Positions 8,259 through 16,043 of a stretch of DNA of 64,000 nucleotides are shown piece after piece. Positions within the stretch are counted from its first letter, which is position 1. Each line of letters opens with the position of its first letter. A model generated the notes under the pieces. The model did no database searches and was not told the DNA's origin. It was given only the letters and a program-made list of their open reading frames with translations. The position numbers and the translations under genes are program-made. Source of the stretch: JAJYSO01 sp964586655 (GTDB lineage: Bacteria; Bacteroidota; Bacteroidia; Flavobacteriales; Flavobacteriaceae); contig CAZPGY010000006.1 of the NCBI GenBank assembly GCA_964586655.1, positions 1 through 64,000 on the forward strand. Direction: 5' to 3'.

Positions 8259-9004
8259 AAAGGATTTTATTTTTACTTTTAGTCGTATTTTGTTGGGGCT
8301 GTGACTCTGATCAAGTACCGGACTGTTTAAAAACTACCGGTAAAAAAGTCAGTAAAACTTATGACTTACCCCCTTTTCATCAAATTATGACCTATAACAA
8401 TATTCAGCTTTTTATTGCCGATCGCCCCACTCAACAGGTAGTGGTCGAAACCGGGGAAAACCTTTTGGAGAATATTGAAATCAGCGTAAAAAATGGACGC
8501 TTAGAAATCAAAAACCATACGCGCTGCAATTGGTTTCGCGGCTATAAAAGAACCGCAGTTTATGTGAGTGCCCCCAATTTAGATTATATTAAAAACGGAA
8601 GTCAGTTTGACGTAATCAGTACCAATACCTTACATTATGACAGCTTAGTGCTGGTTTCTGAAAAATGGCAAGACAGTGGGGATTATCACACCGATGGAAA
8701 TTTTAAACTGCAGTTGGATTGCCACAAACTCCACATTGTTACCAATTTTTTGAGCAATTATTACCTCAGTGGACAAGTAGACTATCTAAATATCGGGGTT
8801 TACAGCGGAGACGGTCGAATTGAAGCTGCCGATCTCATTGTGCAAAAAGCGCATATTTATCATCGTGGCAGCAATGCAGTCACCTTAAATCCACAGCAAT
8901 CGATAACCGGAAAATTGGTCAGTACCGGAGATTTGATACTGGTCAATCGTCCCCAAAACGTGGAGATAGAGCGTTTATATACCGGCAAAGTGATTTATAG
9001 GTGA
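8255..9004 (+). CDS. DUF2807 (head GIN domain) lipoprotein
   Basis: A 249-residue lipoprotein: signal peptide with lipobox CWGC at about residues 13-16, then a right-handed beta-helix-like domain characteristic of DUF2807. This includes an early FHQIMTYNNIQLFI strand pair and late repeats such as SGQVDYLNIGVYSGDGRIEA. The biochemical role of the family is unknown; it is a common adhesin-like surface or periplasmic fold in Bacteroidota. It overlaps the PagL-like gene by 4 bases, suggesting an envelope function. Repeat element R3a begins 11 bases after its stop. Confidence 0.85.
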   Translation: MKRILFLLLVVFCWGCDSDQVPDCLKTTGKKVSKTYDLPPFHQIMTYNNIQLFIADRPTQQVVVETGENLLENIEISVKNGRLEIKNHTRCNWFRGYKRTAVYVSAPNLDYIKNGSQFDVISTNTLHYDSLVLVSEKWQDSGDYHTDGNFKLQLDCHKLHIVTNFLSNYYLSGQVDYLNIGVYSGDGRIEAADLIVQKAHIYHRGSNAVTLNPQQSITGKLVSTGDLILVNRPQNVEIERLYTGKVIYR

Positions 9005-9015
9005 ACGGCTGTTTT

Positions 9016-9254
9016 TTAACCCGAAAAAATCACTGCAAATTGAGGGATAATTAAATAGCTTGCAGATTATCAAGGAATTAATGGTGTAAATAGGCGAAAT
9101 ATAAAGGCTCAAATTTGGGCTATGGAGCATTCCTATTGCTTGGGTTTATTTTGACGTCTTTTTCGTTGCAAACCCTTTGCAGTACGCAAGTACAGCTGCA
9201 GGGTTTGACGCCTCAAATCCGCCTAAAATAAACCTCATGAATTTTCCGGGTTAA
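9016..9254 (-). repeat. Intergenic repeat R3, copy a (239 bp)
   Basis: Bounded by TTAACCCG (9016-9023) and CGGGTTAA (9247-9254), an inverted terminal repeat that extends with A/T-rich flanks. Read on the minus strand it aligns along most of its length with copy b at 10395-10590, sharing TTAACCC, AGGCGGATTT, GACAAAATAAA-CCAAGC-like and AGCCCAAATTTGA blocks. It encodes nothing obvious. Its right terminus overlaps the gldA stop codon. Confidence 0.65.
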
Positions 9255-10165
9255 AGAGCTGTCTTTTTGTTTCCGGCCGTTAGTTTTCGGAATAGCTCTT
9301 CCAGATTGCCCACTTTCTGATTCAATTGTAAAATTTTCAACCCATTTTCACGGGCAAAATCAAAAATGGCAGACCGCCGGTCTTCTGCGGTGTCAAAAGT
9401 GAGTTCATATAGTGCGCCGCCATAATTTTCTATATGACTGATATCGGGCAAGCGCTTTAGCAACACCTTTTCTACTTTATAATCAAATTCAACCCTGACA
9501 ATTTGTTCGTTTTCGGTTTGTAATTCTTTTAGGGTTTTGTCGGCTACCAAATTACCTTTATTAACAATCAAAACCCGGTTGCAAACGGCTTCTACTTCTT
9601 GCATGATGTGGGTAGATAAAAACACGGTCTTGGTTTTTCCCACTTTTTTTATCAGCGCTCTAATTTCGACCAGTTGATTGGGATCTAAACCGGTAGTGGG
9701 CTCATCCAAAATCAATACGCTCGGGTCGTGTAAAAGCGCCGCTGCCAGCCCTACACGCTGCCGATAACCTTTAGACAATTGTTCTATCTTTTTATGCGCT
9801 TCCGGAGCGAGCCCGGTTATTTTGATCACCTCTTCAATGCGGCTTTTAGAGCACTTGTGTACACGGGCGAGGAAACGCAAATATTCACGCACATACATTT
9901 CCAAATACAGCGGATTGTGTTCAGGCAAATATCCAATCTGTTTTTGAATATCTCTTTTGTGCGCTCTCACCGCAAGGCCGTTGATTTTAGCTTCTCCTGA
10001 AGTGGCAGCAATATAACCGGTTAAGATTTTCATCATGGTAGATTTTCCCGCACCATTGGGTCCTAAAAACCCAACGACTTCCCCGGTATCCACCGCAAAA
10101 GAAACCTCGTTTAAAGCCTTTTGATCGCCATAAATTTTGGTAACATTTTCAGCCTTGATACTCAT
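9251..10165 (-). CDS. gldA: Gliding-motility-type ABC transporter ATP-binding protein GldA
   Basis: A 304-residue ABC ATPase. The ATG at 10165 (MSIKAENVTKIYG) is preferred over the open extension to 10225, which is not conserved-looking. Walker A GPNGAGKS at about 36-43, ABC signature LSKGYRQRVG, Walker B VLILDEPTTGLDP and the H-loop STHIMQEVE are all intact. The segment IGYLPEHNPLYLEMYVREYL is a hallmark of GldA, the ATPase that works with GldF/GldG. Neither partner is in the window, so a gliding role is inferred from homology only. The last residues (AGNKKTAL) and stop lie at the edge of repeat R3a. Confidence 0.87.
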   Translation of the reverse strand: MSIKAENVTKIYGDQKALNEVSFAVDTGEVVGFLGPNGAGKSTMMKILTGYIAATSGEAKINGLAVRAHKRDIQKQIGYLPEHNPLYLEMYVREYLRFLARVHKCSKSRIEEVIKITGLAPEAHKKIEQLSKGYRQRVGLAAALLHDPSVLILDEPTTGLDPNQLVEIRALIKKVGKTKTVFLSTHIMQEVEAVCNRVLIVNKGNLVADKTLKELQTENEQIVRVEFDYKVEKVLLKRLPDISHIENYGGALYELTFDTAEDRRSAIFDFARENGLKILQLNQKVGNLEELFRKLTAGNKKTAL

Positions 10166-10394
10166 CCCTATTTTATTTTTTTGATGGGAACAATATAAAA
10201 AGAATCCTGCTAAGAGATGAAGCACTCCAACGGATTATATTTCTAAATTTATCGATATACCGTTTTAAAGATAAGCCCCCGATTGTGTGTACTTTTGTCG
10301 TTTTTCTTCCGCAACATGCAAAAAGCATCCTCTCTGTACTTTATGTACCGCATTTTAAGCTGATTTCATCCGCCATTTCTCTTCCTCCCTTCCC

Positions 10395-10590
10395 TTAACC
10401 CAAAAAAATCATAAGATTTATTTGAGGCGGATTTGCAACAAAACCTGTATTGGGTGTCATCGAAATAATGACGACAAAATAAAGCCAAGCGATACGCGTA
10501 CTGCACAGCCCAAATTTGAACTCTCCTATTTTGACCGCTTTATCATTCAACGCTTTAGCTATCAATACTTTACTTAATAAATTCAATGTT
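10395..10590 (+). repeat. Intergenic repeat R3, copy b (about 195 bp, right end eroded)
   Basis: Starts with TTAACCCAAAAAAATC, then AGGCGGATTTGCAACA, GACGACAAAATAAAGCC and CAGCCCAAATTTGAA, colinear with the reverse complement of R3a. The right inverted end seen in copy a (GGGTTAA) is not recognisable, so the boundary is approximate. The rest of the 10166-10708 gap holds A/T-rich sequence and the terminator at 10609-10644. Confidence 0.55.
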
Positions 10591-10608
10591 TATGTCTAAA
10601 TTCCAAAT

Positions 10609-10644
10609 AACAAAGCCGTCCCTCAGATAAGAAACGGCTTTGTT
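10609..10644 (-). terminator. Strong hairpin after the siderophore-binding lipoprotein gene
   Basis: An 11-bp perfect stem, AACAAAGCCGT (10609-10619) with ACGGCTTTGTT (10634-10644). The T-run on the minus strand is weak (TTATTT). A second small hairpin (TGTTGC/GCAACA near 10673-10688) lies closer to the stop. Confidence 0.6.
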
Positions 10645-10708
10645 CAGAATGGCAAGCAGGTTTTCTATGACTGTTGCAACACAGCAACAATCAGCTTTTT
10701 TTGTCGCT

Positions 10709-11647
10709 TTATTCTAAGGCTTGGGCTACTTCGTCGAGCATGATGTTTAGGGAAGTAATGCCGCTTCCGCCGGAGAGATACCAAGCTTGTGGATTTAGGT
10801 AAATTATCCGATCATTTTTATAGGCTTTGGTTTGTTGAATCAGGGCATTTTCTACATTAGCCTTATCCATTGGTTGTTCTCCAATAGCCGCATTTCTATC
10901 GACAATAAACAGTATATCGGGATTGACTTCTTTGATAAACTCACTGGACACCCGCACCCCGTGAATGGTTCCTTCCAAACCTTTTTTGGCTTCTTTGATT
11001 CCCAAGGTGTCGTGGATTACGCCAAAACGTGAGCCGCTGCCATAAGCACTAAAACGCCCTCGGTTGTGCAAGACTGCCAAAGCATCCATATCGGCCTTGG
11101 CTGCTTTTTTACGAATGTTCTTTACCTTGTCTCCAATTTCTATAAGCGCCTGTTCATAAGTATCCTGCGCTTCTTCTCCAAAAATCTTTCCCAATTTTCT
11201 GAGATTTTCATGCAGGGCTTTTACAGGGCCTTCTTCAATAAAGGAAGTAGGCATGATTGTGGGAGCAATTGCAGACATTTCTTCATAAGAATCGGCCAAA
11301 CGCGGTCCCATAATAATCAGGTCGGGACGCAGACCATTGATTTTTTCCATACTCACCTGAACCAAATTTCCCAGATTGACAATGGAATCATTTTTATAGC
11401 GACTTAAATAATCGGGCAGCCCTGTTTTGGGCACTCCCACTACATTAGCATCAATCAGGCTAAGGTTCTCCAGGGCTCCAAAACTAAGCACAACAATTCG
11501 CTGTGGGTTCACTGGCACTTGCACGGTGTCCAACGGATGAGTAATTGTAACCGTTTCTCCGGTCGGAGTGGTTTTGTCGGCCGATTTGTTTTTACAGGAA
11601 GCCAAAATAAAAAGGCTTAGCAAGCATAATAAAGATAGTTTTCTCAT
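10709..11647 (-). CDS. Siderophore ABC transporter, substrate-binding lipoprotein (YclQ/CeuE-like)
   Basis: A 312-residue periplasmic binding protein anchored by a lipobox (ILASC at about residues 14-18). It has the two-lobed type III (helical backbone) fold. Motifs NPQRIVVLSFGALENL near the N-terminus, GVRVSSEFIKEVNPDILFIVDR, and TKAYKNDRIIYLNPQAWYLS near the C-terminus closely follow the B. subtilis YclQ / Campylobacter CeuE group, which bind catecholate siderophores such as petrobactin. It is the last gene of a four-gene import operon, 7 bases after the ATPase gene. Confidence 0.9.
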   Translation of the reverse strand: MRKLSLLCLLSLFILASCKNKSADKTTPTGETVTITHPLDTVQVPVNPQRIVVLSFGALENLSLIDANVVGVPKTGLPDYLSRYKNDSIVNLGNLVQVSMEKINGLRPDLIIMGPRLADSYEEMSAIAPTIMPTSFIEEGPVKALHENLRKLGKIFGEEAQDTYEQALIEIGDKVKNIRKKAAKADMDALAVLHNRGRFSAYGSGSRFGVIHDTLGIKEAKKGLEGTIHGVRVSSEFIKEVNPDILFIVDRNAAIGEQPMDKANVENALIQQTKAYKNDRIIYLNPQAWYLSGGSGITSLNIMLDEVAQALE

Positions 11648-11654
11648 GGTATAT

Positions 11655-12449
11655 TTATTTAGTATTGAAATTTAACTTGGTATTTAATTCACAATTAAAA
11701 TAGTTGCAGGTTTTGATGCCTTGGTGTTCTGAAATGGTACAGTTGATGTCAAAAATATCGCGTAGGATTTCCACCGTAATAATTTCATTGGTCTGTCCAT
11801 AATACTTGATATGTCCATCTTTGAGGGCCGCAATATAATCAGAATAGTGAGAGGCAAAATTGATGTCGTGTAAAACAATCACGATGGTCTTTTTCAACTC
11901 ATCGGCCAATCGTCTCAAGGTTGCCATAATCTGCACAGAATATTTCATATCGAGATTGTTCAGGGGCTCATCGAGCAAAATATAGTCGGTATCTTGCGCT
12001 ACTACCATTGCCAAATAGGCCCTTTGTCGTTGCCCGCCACTGAGCTCATCAATATAATCATCCTGGATGTGCTCCAAATTGAGGTATTGAATAGCCCGAT
12101 CAATTTTTTGATGATCTGTATCGGTCAATCGACCTTGAGAATACGGAAATCGACCAAAGGAAATCAACTCTTTCACTTTGAGTTTGAGTTCCAGGTTGTT
12201 GGATTGCCTTAAGATAGACAGGTTGCGGGCCAATTCTTTGTCTTTGTAGTCCTCAATATCTCTTTCAGCCACAGATACAGAGCCGTTGTCTTTAGCCAGT
12301 AACCGGCTGATGACAGACAACAAAGTGCTTTTCCCGGCACCATTACCACCGACCAGAGAAATCAACTTCCCCTTTGGGAAATCCATGCTGATGTCATCAA
12401 GAATCAAACGTTTTCCATAGGATTTGGATATATTTTTGGTTTGTATCAT
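11655..12449 (-). CDS. Siderophore ABC transporter, ATP-binding protein (YclP-like)
   Basis: A 264-residue ATPase of the FecE/BtuD type that energises ferric-siderophore import. Walker A GGNGAGKST at about 34-42, Q-loop SILRQSN, signature LSGGQRQRAYLA at about 138-149, Walker B YILLDEPLNNLD and H-loop VLHDINFA are present. Its start codon overlaps the stop of the upstream permease gene by 4 bases, so the subunits are translationally coupled. Confidence 0.93.
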   Translation of the reverse strand: MIQTKNISKSYGKRLILDDISMDFPKGKLISLVGGNGAGKSTLLSVISRLLAKDNGSVSVAERDIEDYKDKELARNLSILRQSNNLELKLKVKELISFGRFPYSQGRLTDTDHQKIDRAIQYLNLEHIQDDYIDELSGGQRQRAYLAMVVAQDTDYILLDEPLNNLDMKYSVQIMATLRRLADELKKTIVIVLHDINFASHYSDYIAALKDGHIKYYGQTNEIITVEILRDIFDINCTISEHQGIKTCNYFNCELNTKLNFNTK

Positions 12450-13396
12450 ACTTTTTTCACTTTAAGCAATAACATTAAAAAATAAGCGCCTCCCACAAAA
12501 TTAATAATCGTTGTAATGGGAGTGGACAGGTGAAAAAGATGTTCGGTCAAAGCCTGTCCTCCGATAATTAAAATTCCTGTCACCAAACAACAAGCTGTAA
12601 TAATCAAGCTGTGTTTATAGGAATTGACCAGCTCATAAGCAAGATTGGCCACCATAATCCCCAAAAAAGTGATGGGGCCTACCAGCGCAGTAGAAATGGA
12701 CACCAAAATTGCGATAATCACCATAAAGAACTGCACTTTACGATGATAGTTGATCCCGAGATTAATGGCGTGATCTCGCCCAAGGGCAAGGATGTCTAAA
12801 TATTTACTGTACCGAAATCCCAACGCAAGGGTGACTCCCAAAATAACAGAAGAATAAATCAGCAAATCGGTGTTGATGTTGGCAAACGAAGCAAACATCT
12901 TGCCTTGGATGATAAAGAAATCATTGGGATCGATGATCAACTGCATAAACGAACTCAGCGAACTGAAGAGCAATCCCAGCACCAAGCCAATCAGTACCAG
13001 TAAGTAGATATTGTTCCGCCCTTTTTTAAAGATAAAGAAATATAACAAAAGGGCAAATCCGATCATTAGAACAATAGAGAGTCCAAAATTTTGAAAACTG
13101 TTAAGGGTTTGGAAACTTTTGCTTCCATAAAAATAAACAATCAGGGTTTGAAACAGGAGGTAAACCGATTCAAATCCCATGATTGAGGGAGTTAAAATGC
13201 GGTTGTTGGTCAAGGTTTGAAAGGCCACCGAAGAATACGCGATACAGCAAGCCACCATGAGCATGGCAAGCACCTTTATCGAACGAGAACGAAGGGCATA
13301 TCGCCACCCCAGCCCCAGGTCAAAAAAGAGGAAGAAACCAATGGCAATCAATGTTCCCAAGCCTAAGTAAACAAATAGTTTCCGGGGAGTGCTCAT
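12446..13396 (-). CDS. Siderophore ABC transporter permease, second subunit (YclO-like)
   Basis: A 316-residue FecCD-family inner-membrane permease with about nine hydrophobic segments. The conserved GPITFLGIMVANLAYEL motif at about residue 235-250 is the cytoplasmic helix contacting the ATPase. It forms a heterodimer with the product of the upstream gene. It overlaps genes on both sides by 4 bases, giving a tightly coupled operon. Confidence 0.92.
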   Translation of the reverse strand: MSTPRKLFVYLGLGTLIAIGFFLFFDLGLGWRYALRSRSIKVLAMLMVACCIAYSSVAFQTLTNNRILTPSIMGFESVYLLFQTLIVYFYGSKSFQTLNSFQNFGLSIVLMIGFALLLYFFIFKKGRNNIYLLVLIGLVLGLLFSSLSSFMQLIIDPNDFFIIQGKMFASFANINTDLLIYSSVILGVTLALGFRYSKYLDILALGRDHAINLGINYHRKVQFFMVIIAILVSISTALVGPITFLGIMVANLAYELVNSYKHSLIITACCLVTGILIIGGQALTEHLFHLSTPITTIINFVGGAYFLMLLLKVKKV

Positions 13397-14373
13397 CGCT
13401 TTCGAATTAATAAAATTAGAAATATAATTCCTCCTATCACGCCTACCATCATGCCGATTGGGATTTCGTATGGAAAAATAATCAACCGACCGAGGATATC
13501 ACAAATCAGCAGAAAAACGGCGCCAAACAAGGCGACAAATGGCAAAGTCTTTTTAACATTATCTCCCATTATCATGCTGACAATATTGGGCACCACCAAG
13601 CCCAAAAAGGTGATGGATCCCACGACAATCATCACTGCACTCACCGTAAGAGAAACACAAAACAGGCCGATATTCATAACCGCTTGATAATTGAGTCCCA
13701 GGTTTTTTGAAAAATCGCGTCCCATACCCACTACGGTAAACTTGGCAGCGTACAAATAAGTAATCAGCACTGCCGGCAAGCTGAGATAAATCAATTCATA
13801 ACGCCCGGCTAAAACGCCTGAAAAATCCCCTATCATCCAGGCATTCATCTGTTGTACAATATTGAGGTTTACAGCCACAAAAGTTGAAATGGCACTCAAA
13901 ATTCCACCAAAAACCAATCCCACCAAGGGAACAAAAATCACATTGCGGTGTTTGACACTATCAACCATTTTTAAAAATATCAAACTGGCTGCAAAAGTAA
14001 AAATAAAGGCAAACACGGCTTTCCAAAGCATACTGGCTGTAGGAATGGCAATGATTCCCGCCAAAATTCCCATTTTAGCCGCATCCAAAGATCCGGCAGT
14101 TGTGGGAGCTACAAATTTGTTTTGGGTCATTTGCTGCATAATCAGTCCGCAAATGCTCAATCCTACCCCGGCAACAATCAAAGACAAGGTGCGGGGTAAG
14201 CGACTGATGGATATCAACTCCAGTTTTTCGGTATTCCAACGAAGAATATCTTCGAAAGAAATATCAATGACCCCCACAAACAGTGAGGCTATGGAGCAAA
14301 TGATTAAAATTGCAACAAGAAGCGGCAGCTGCCACATTCGTTTAGGGGGATTTGTCGCAATTTTATAATTCAT
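13393..14373 (-). CDS. Siderophore ABC transporter permease, first subunit (YclN-like)
   Basis: A 326-residue FecCD-family permease, the first gene of the import operon. Hydrophobic helices fill the sequence. SISRLPRTLSLIVAGVGLSI near residue 55 and GSITFLGLVVPNIVSMIMG near 245-260 are the family signatures. With the 12446-13396 permease it forms the ferric-siderophore channel. A -7 box (14527-14534) predicts a leader of about 145 bases for this operon. Confidence 0.92.
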   Translation of the reverse strand: MNYKIATNPPKRMWQLPLLVAILIICSIASLFVGVIDISFEDILRWNTEKLELISISRLPRTLSLIVAGVGLSICGLIMQQMTQNKFVAPTTAGSLDAAKMGILAGIIAIPTASMLWKAVFAFIFTFAASLIFLKMVDSVKHRNVIFVPLVGLVFGGILSAISTFVAVNLNIVQQMNAWMIGDFSGVLAGRYELIYLSLPAVLITYLYAAKFTVVGMGRDFSKNLGLNYQAVMNIGLFCVSLTVSAVMIVVGSITFLGLVVPNIVSMIMGDNVKKTLPFVALFGAVFLLICDILGRLIIFPYEIPIGMMVGVIGGIIFLILLIRKR

Positions 14374-14526
14374 GACCTATGGAATATAAAATAAAAAAGG
14401 GGATGAATTGTTCAGGTTTATACCTATAATGCACTTCTCATCAAATTGCTGTGAATCATCCCGGTTCCTTATCTTTTTGAACTTCGCTTACCTCCTTATT
14501 TTTATTTAGATTTATTTGAAGCTGTG

Positions 14527-14534
14527 CAAATATA
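14527..14534 (-). promoter_or_regulatory. -7 box TATATTTG of the siderophore ABC operon
   Basis: On the minus strand the sequence reads TATATTTG, a match to TAnnTTTG, upstream of the permease gene starting at 14373. The ABC genes can therefore be transcribed separately from the XusB-like gene. Confidence 0.5.
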
Positions 14535-14687
14535 AAAGGATTCTGCTACAATAAAAATGGGCAGCGCTGTTAAACTCCGCCCCCATTTTTATTTCATTGA
14601 TTATGTGTTAAAGCATTACTACCAAAAAGACCTACACATTGGCCCAAAGACGTATAGGATCATACATCATTAGCATTATGCCCTTCT

Positions 14688-14728
14688 AAAAACGAGCCCA
14701 ATCGCTCCCAAAAGAAGTGATTAGGCTC
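14688..14728 (-). terminator. Intrinsic terminator of the DUF4374 gene
   Basis: A stem of about 13 bp with mismatches (14694-14707 with 14715-14728, outer arms GAGCC/GGCTC), followed on the minus strand by G and five T. It lies 19 bases after the stop codon at 14747. Confidence 0.7.
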
Positions 14729-14746
14729 CATTCTTTTTTAGGTTAT

Positions 14747-16006
14747 TTACTGTACGTTCAATTTTCCGACAGCAGTCACCCCTTCAGCAACAATTTCTAG
14801 GCCTTTGGTCATGGTAGCAGTTTCCGCATCGACGATATAAAGGGCCGGATAGCCGCTGGTTTCCATGGGAAGCACCACTTTGTGCTCTGCCTTATCCAGG
14901 TAAGGAGTTCCCACCTGACCTTGAATGTCGGTTGGCACGCCTGAAACCCAAGTAAAGCTTTTATCGGCCACATTGACCACGGCAAATTTATGACGAACAT
15001 GATCGGGGCTGGCATCGGCCAAATTGGGCTCGCTAAACATTTGAAGGACAAACAAATCACCACCGGCATAGTATGTGCGGAATAACTTATAACCACCGGA
15101 AGCTTGGCTGATGTTGAAAAAATAATTGCTGTCAAACTCCATAGTTCCTGCTTGGATTTTCAAAACTCCGGAGGGCACATTAGGAGCTTGCAACCCGGAA
15201 GAAAACACATACACATCTCCATTTTCTACCTTCTCAATTCCGGTAGCAGCAGCTCCTCGCCATTGTCCGGCTACCAATCCGGTGTGGGTTGAATCCACCA
15301 AGCGTTTTACGAAATTCATATCCTTATCAAATACGGCAATATAGGTGCGATCATTGTAGTCGCTGTCAAAAGTGGTTTCTTGTCCTCCGCCATCTGATCC
15401 GGCCAAGATGGTGCGATATCCCACCAATATGTGTTCGTTGTATCCCGCAATATCGGTGATATAAGCATATTCTCCATTTCCAGCCACATCAGCAGAATTT
15501 ACAGTAATGGGACCTTGTACCGCCTGGGTATTGCTGTTGATCTTATAAAAAGACAAAAAGGGTTCTTGGTAATCGCGAGAAGAATTGCCTACATAAACAA
15601 ATTCTCCCAAACTTCCTACAGCTTGCTTGGCTATGGTTAAATTGGTCTCTGTAGTAGTAAATTCACCATCACTCTCCAATACGTATGAACGCAAGGGATT
15701 TGAAATTCCATAGCTGTATGTAAAACTATAAGCCACCTCATCATTGTGGAAATAAAAGCTGGGGGTTCCGAGTACTTGTACGCTGTTGGGTTGCTGAGCA
15801 CTAATTTGCCCCCCATCAATTTCATCGGTGGTCAATATATAAGTATTTTCTCCATCGGTAGCTGCCACCAAATATTTACTGTTGACCAAAGTGTCATTAG
15901 CGTTTCCATCATCAATTGGCGAACCGCCTTCGTCGTCACTGCACGCAGTCGTTCCCAAGAGTGCGGTGATGGCTATCATCATTAAAAATTGTTTGCTGAT
16001 TTTCAT
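14747..16006 (-). CDS. DUF4374 surface lipoprotein, XusB-like siderophore-binding beta-propeller
   Basis: A 419-residue lipoprotein: signal peptide with lipobox (GTTAC at about residues 18-22), followed by SDDEGG, which resembles the acidic export signal for surface lipoproteins of this phylum. The rest is repetitive beta structure (YLVAATDGENTYIL, EFVYVGNSS, DVYVFSSGLQ, LFVLQMFS), as in the DUF4374 propeller. In Bacteroides thetaiotaomicron the DUF4374 lipoprotein XusB binds ferric enterobactin for the receptor XusA. Here the gene directly follows a TonB receptor (37-base gap), the same arrangement. The siderophore is not determinable from sequence. Confidence 0.8.
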   Translation of the reverse strand: MKISKQFLMMIAITALLGTTACSDDEGGSPIDDGNANDTLVNSKYLVAATDGENTYILTTDEIDGGQISAQQPNSVQVLGTPSFYFHNDEVAYSFTYSYGISNPLRSYVLESDGEFTTTETNLTIAKQAVGSLGEFVYVGNSSRDYQEPFLSFYKINSNTQAVQGPITVNSADVAGNGEYAYITDIAGYNEHILVGYRTILAGSDGGGQETTFDSDYNDRTYIAVFDKDMNFVKRLVDSTHTGLVAGQWRGAAATGIEKVENGDVYVFSSGLQAPNVPSGVLKIQAGTMEFDSNYFFNISQASGGYKLFRTYYAGGDLFVLQMFSEPNLADASPDHVRHKFAVVNVADKSFTWVSGVPTDIQGQVGTPYLDKAEHKVVLPMETSGYPALYIVDAETATMTKGLEIVAEGVTAVGKLNVQ

Positions 16007-16043
16007 GGTTATTGATTTTACAGGTTAATTAAATTATTGCGTT

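Larger units (their letters stand above)
14374..14746. other. Intergenic region between the ABC operon and the XusB-like gene
   Basis: This 373-base gap has no gene. It holds the minus-strand terminator at 14688-14728, a perfect 12-bp hairpin (14550-14561 with 14582-14593, arms AATAAAAATGGG and CCCATTTTTATT) and the ABC-operon -7 box at 14527-14534. The hairpin sits at the -33 side of that promoter, so it could be a second terminator or part of the control region. Confidence 0.5.

Noticed and set aside
10166..10225. 20-residue N-terminal extension of GldA
   Set aside because: The conserved family start MSIK... is at 10165; the extension is hydrophobic filler without conservation.
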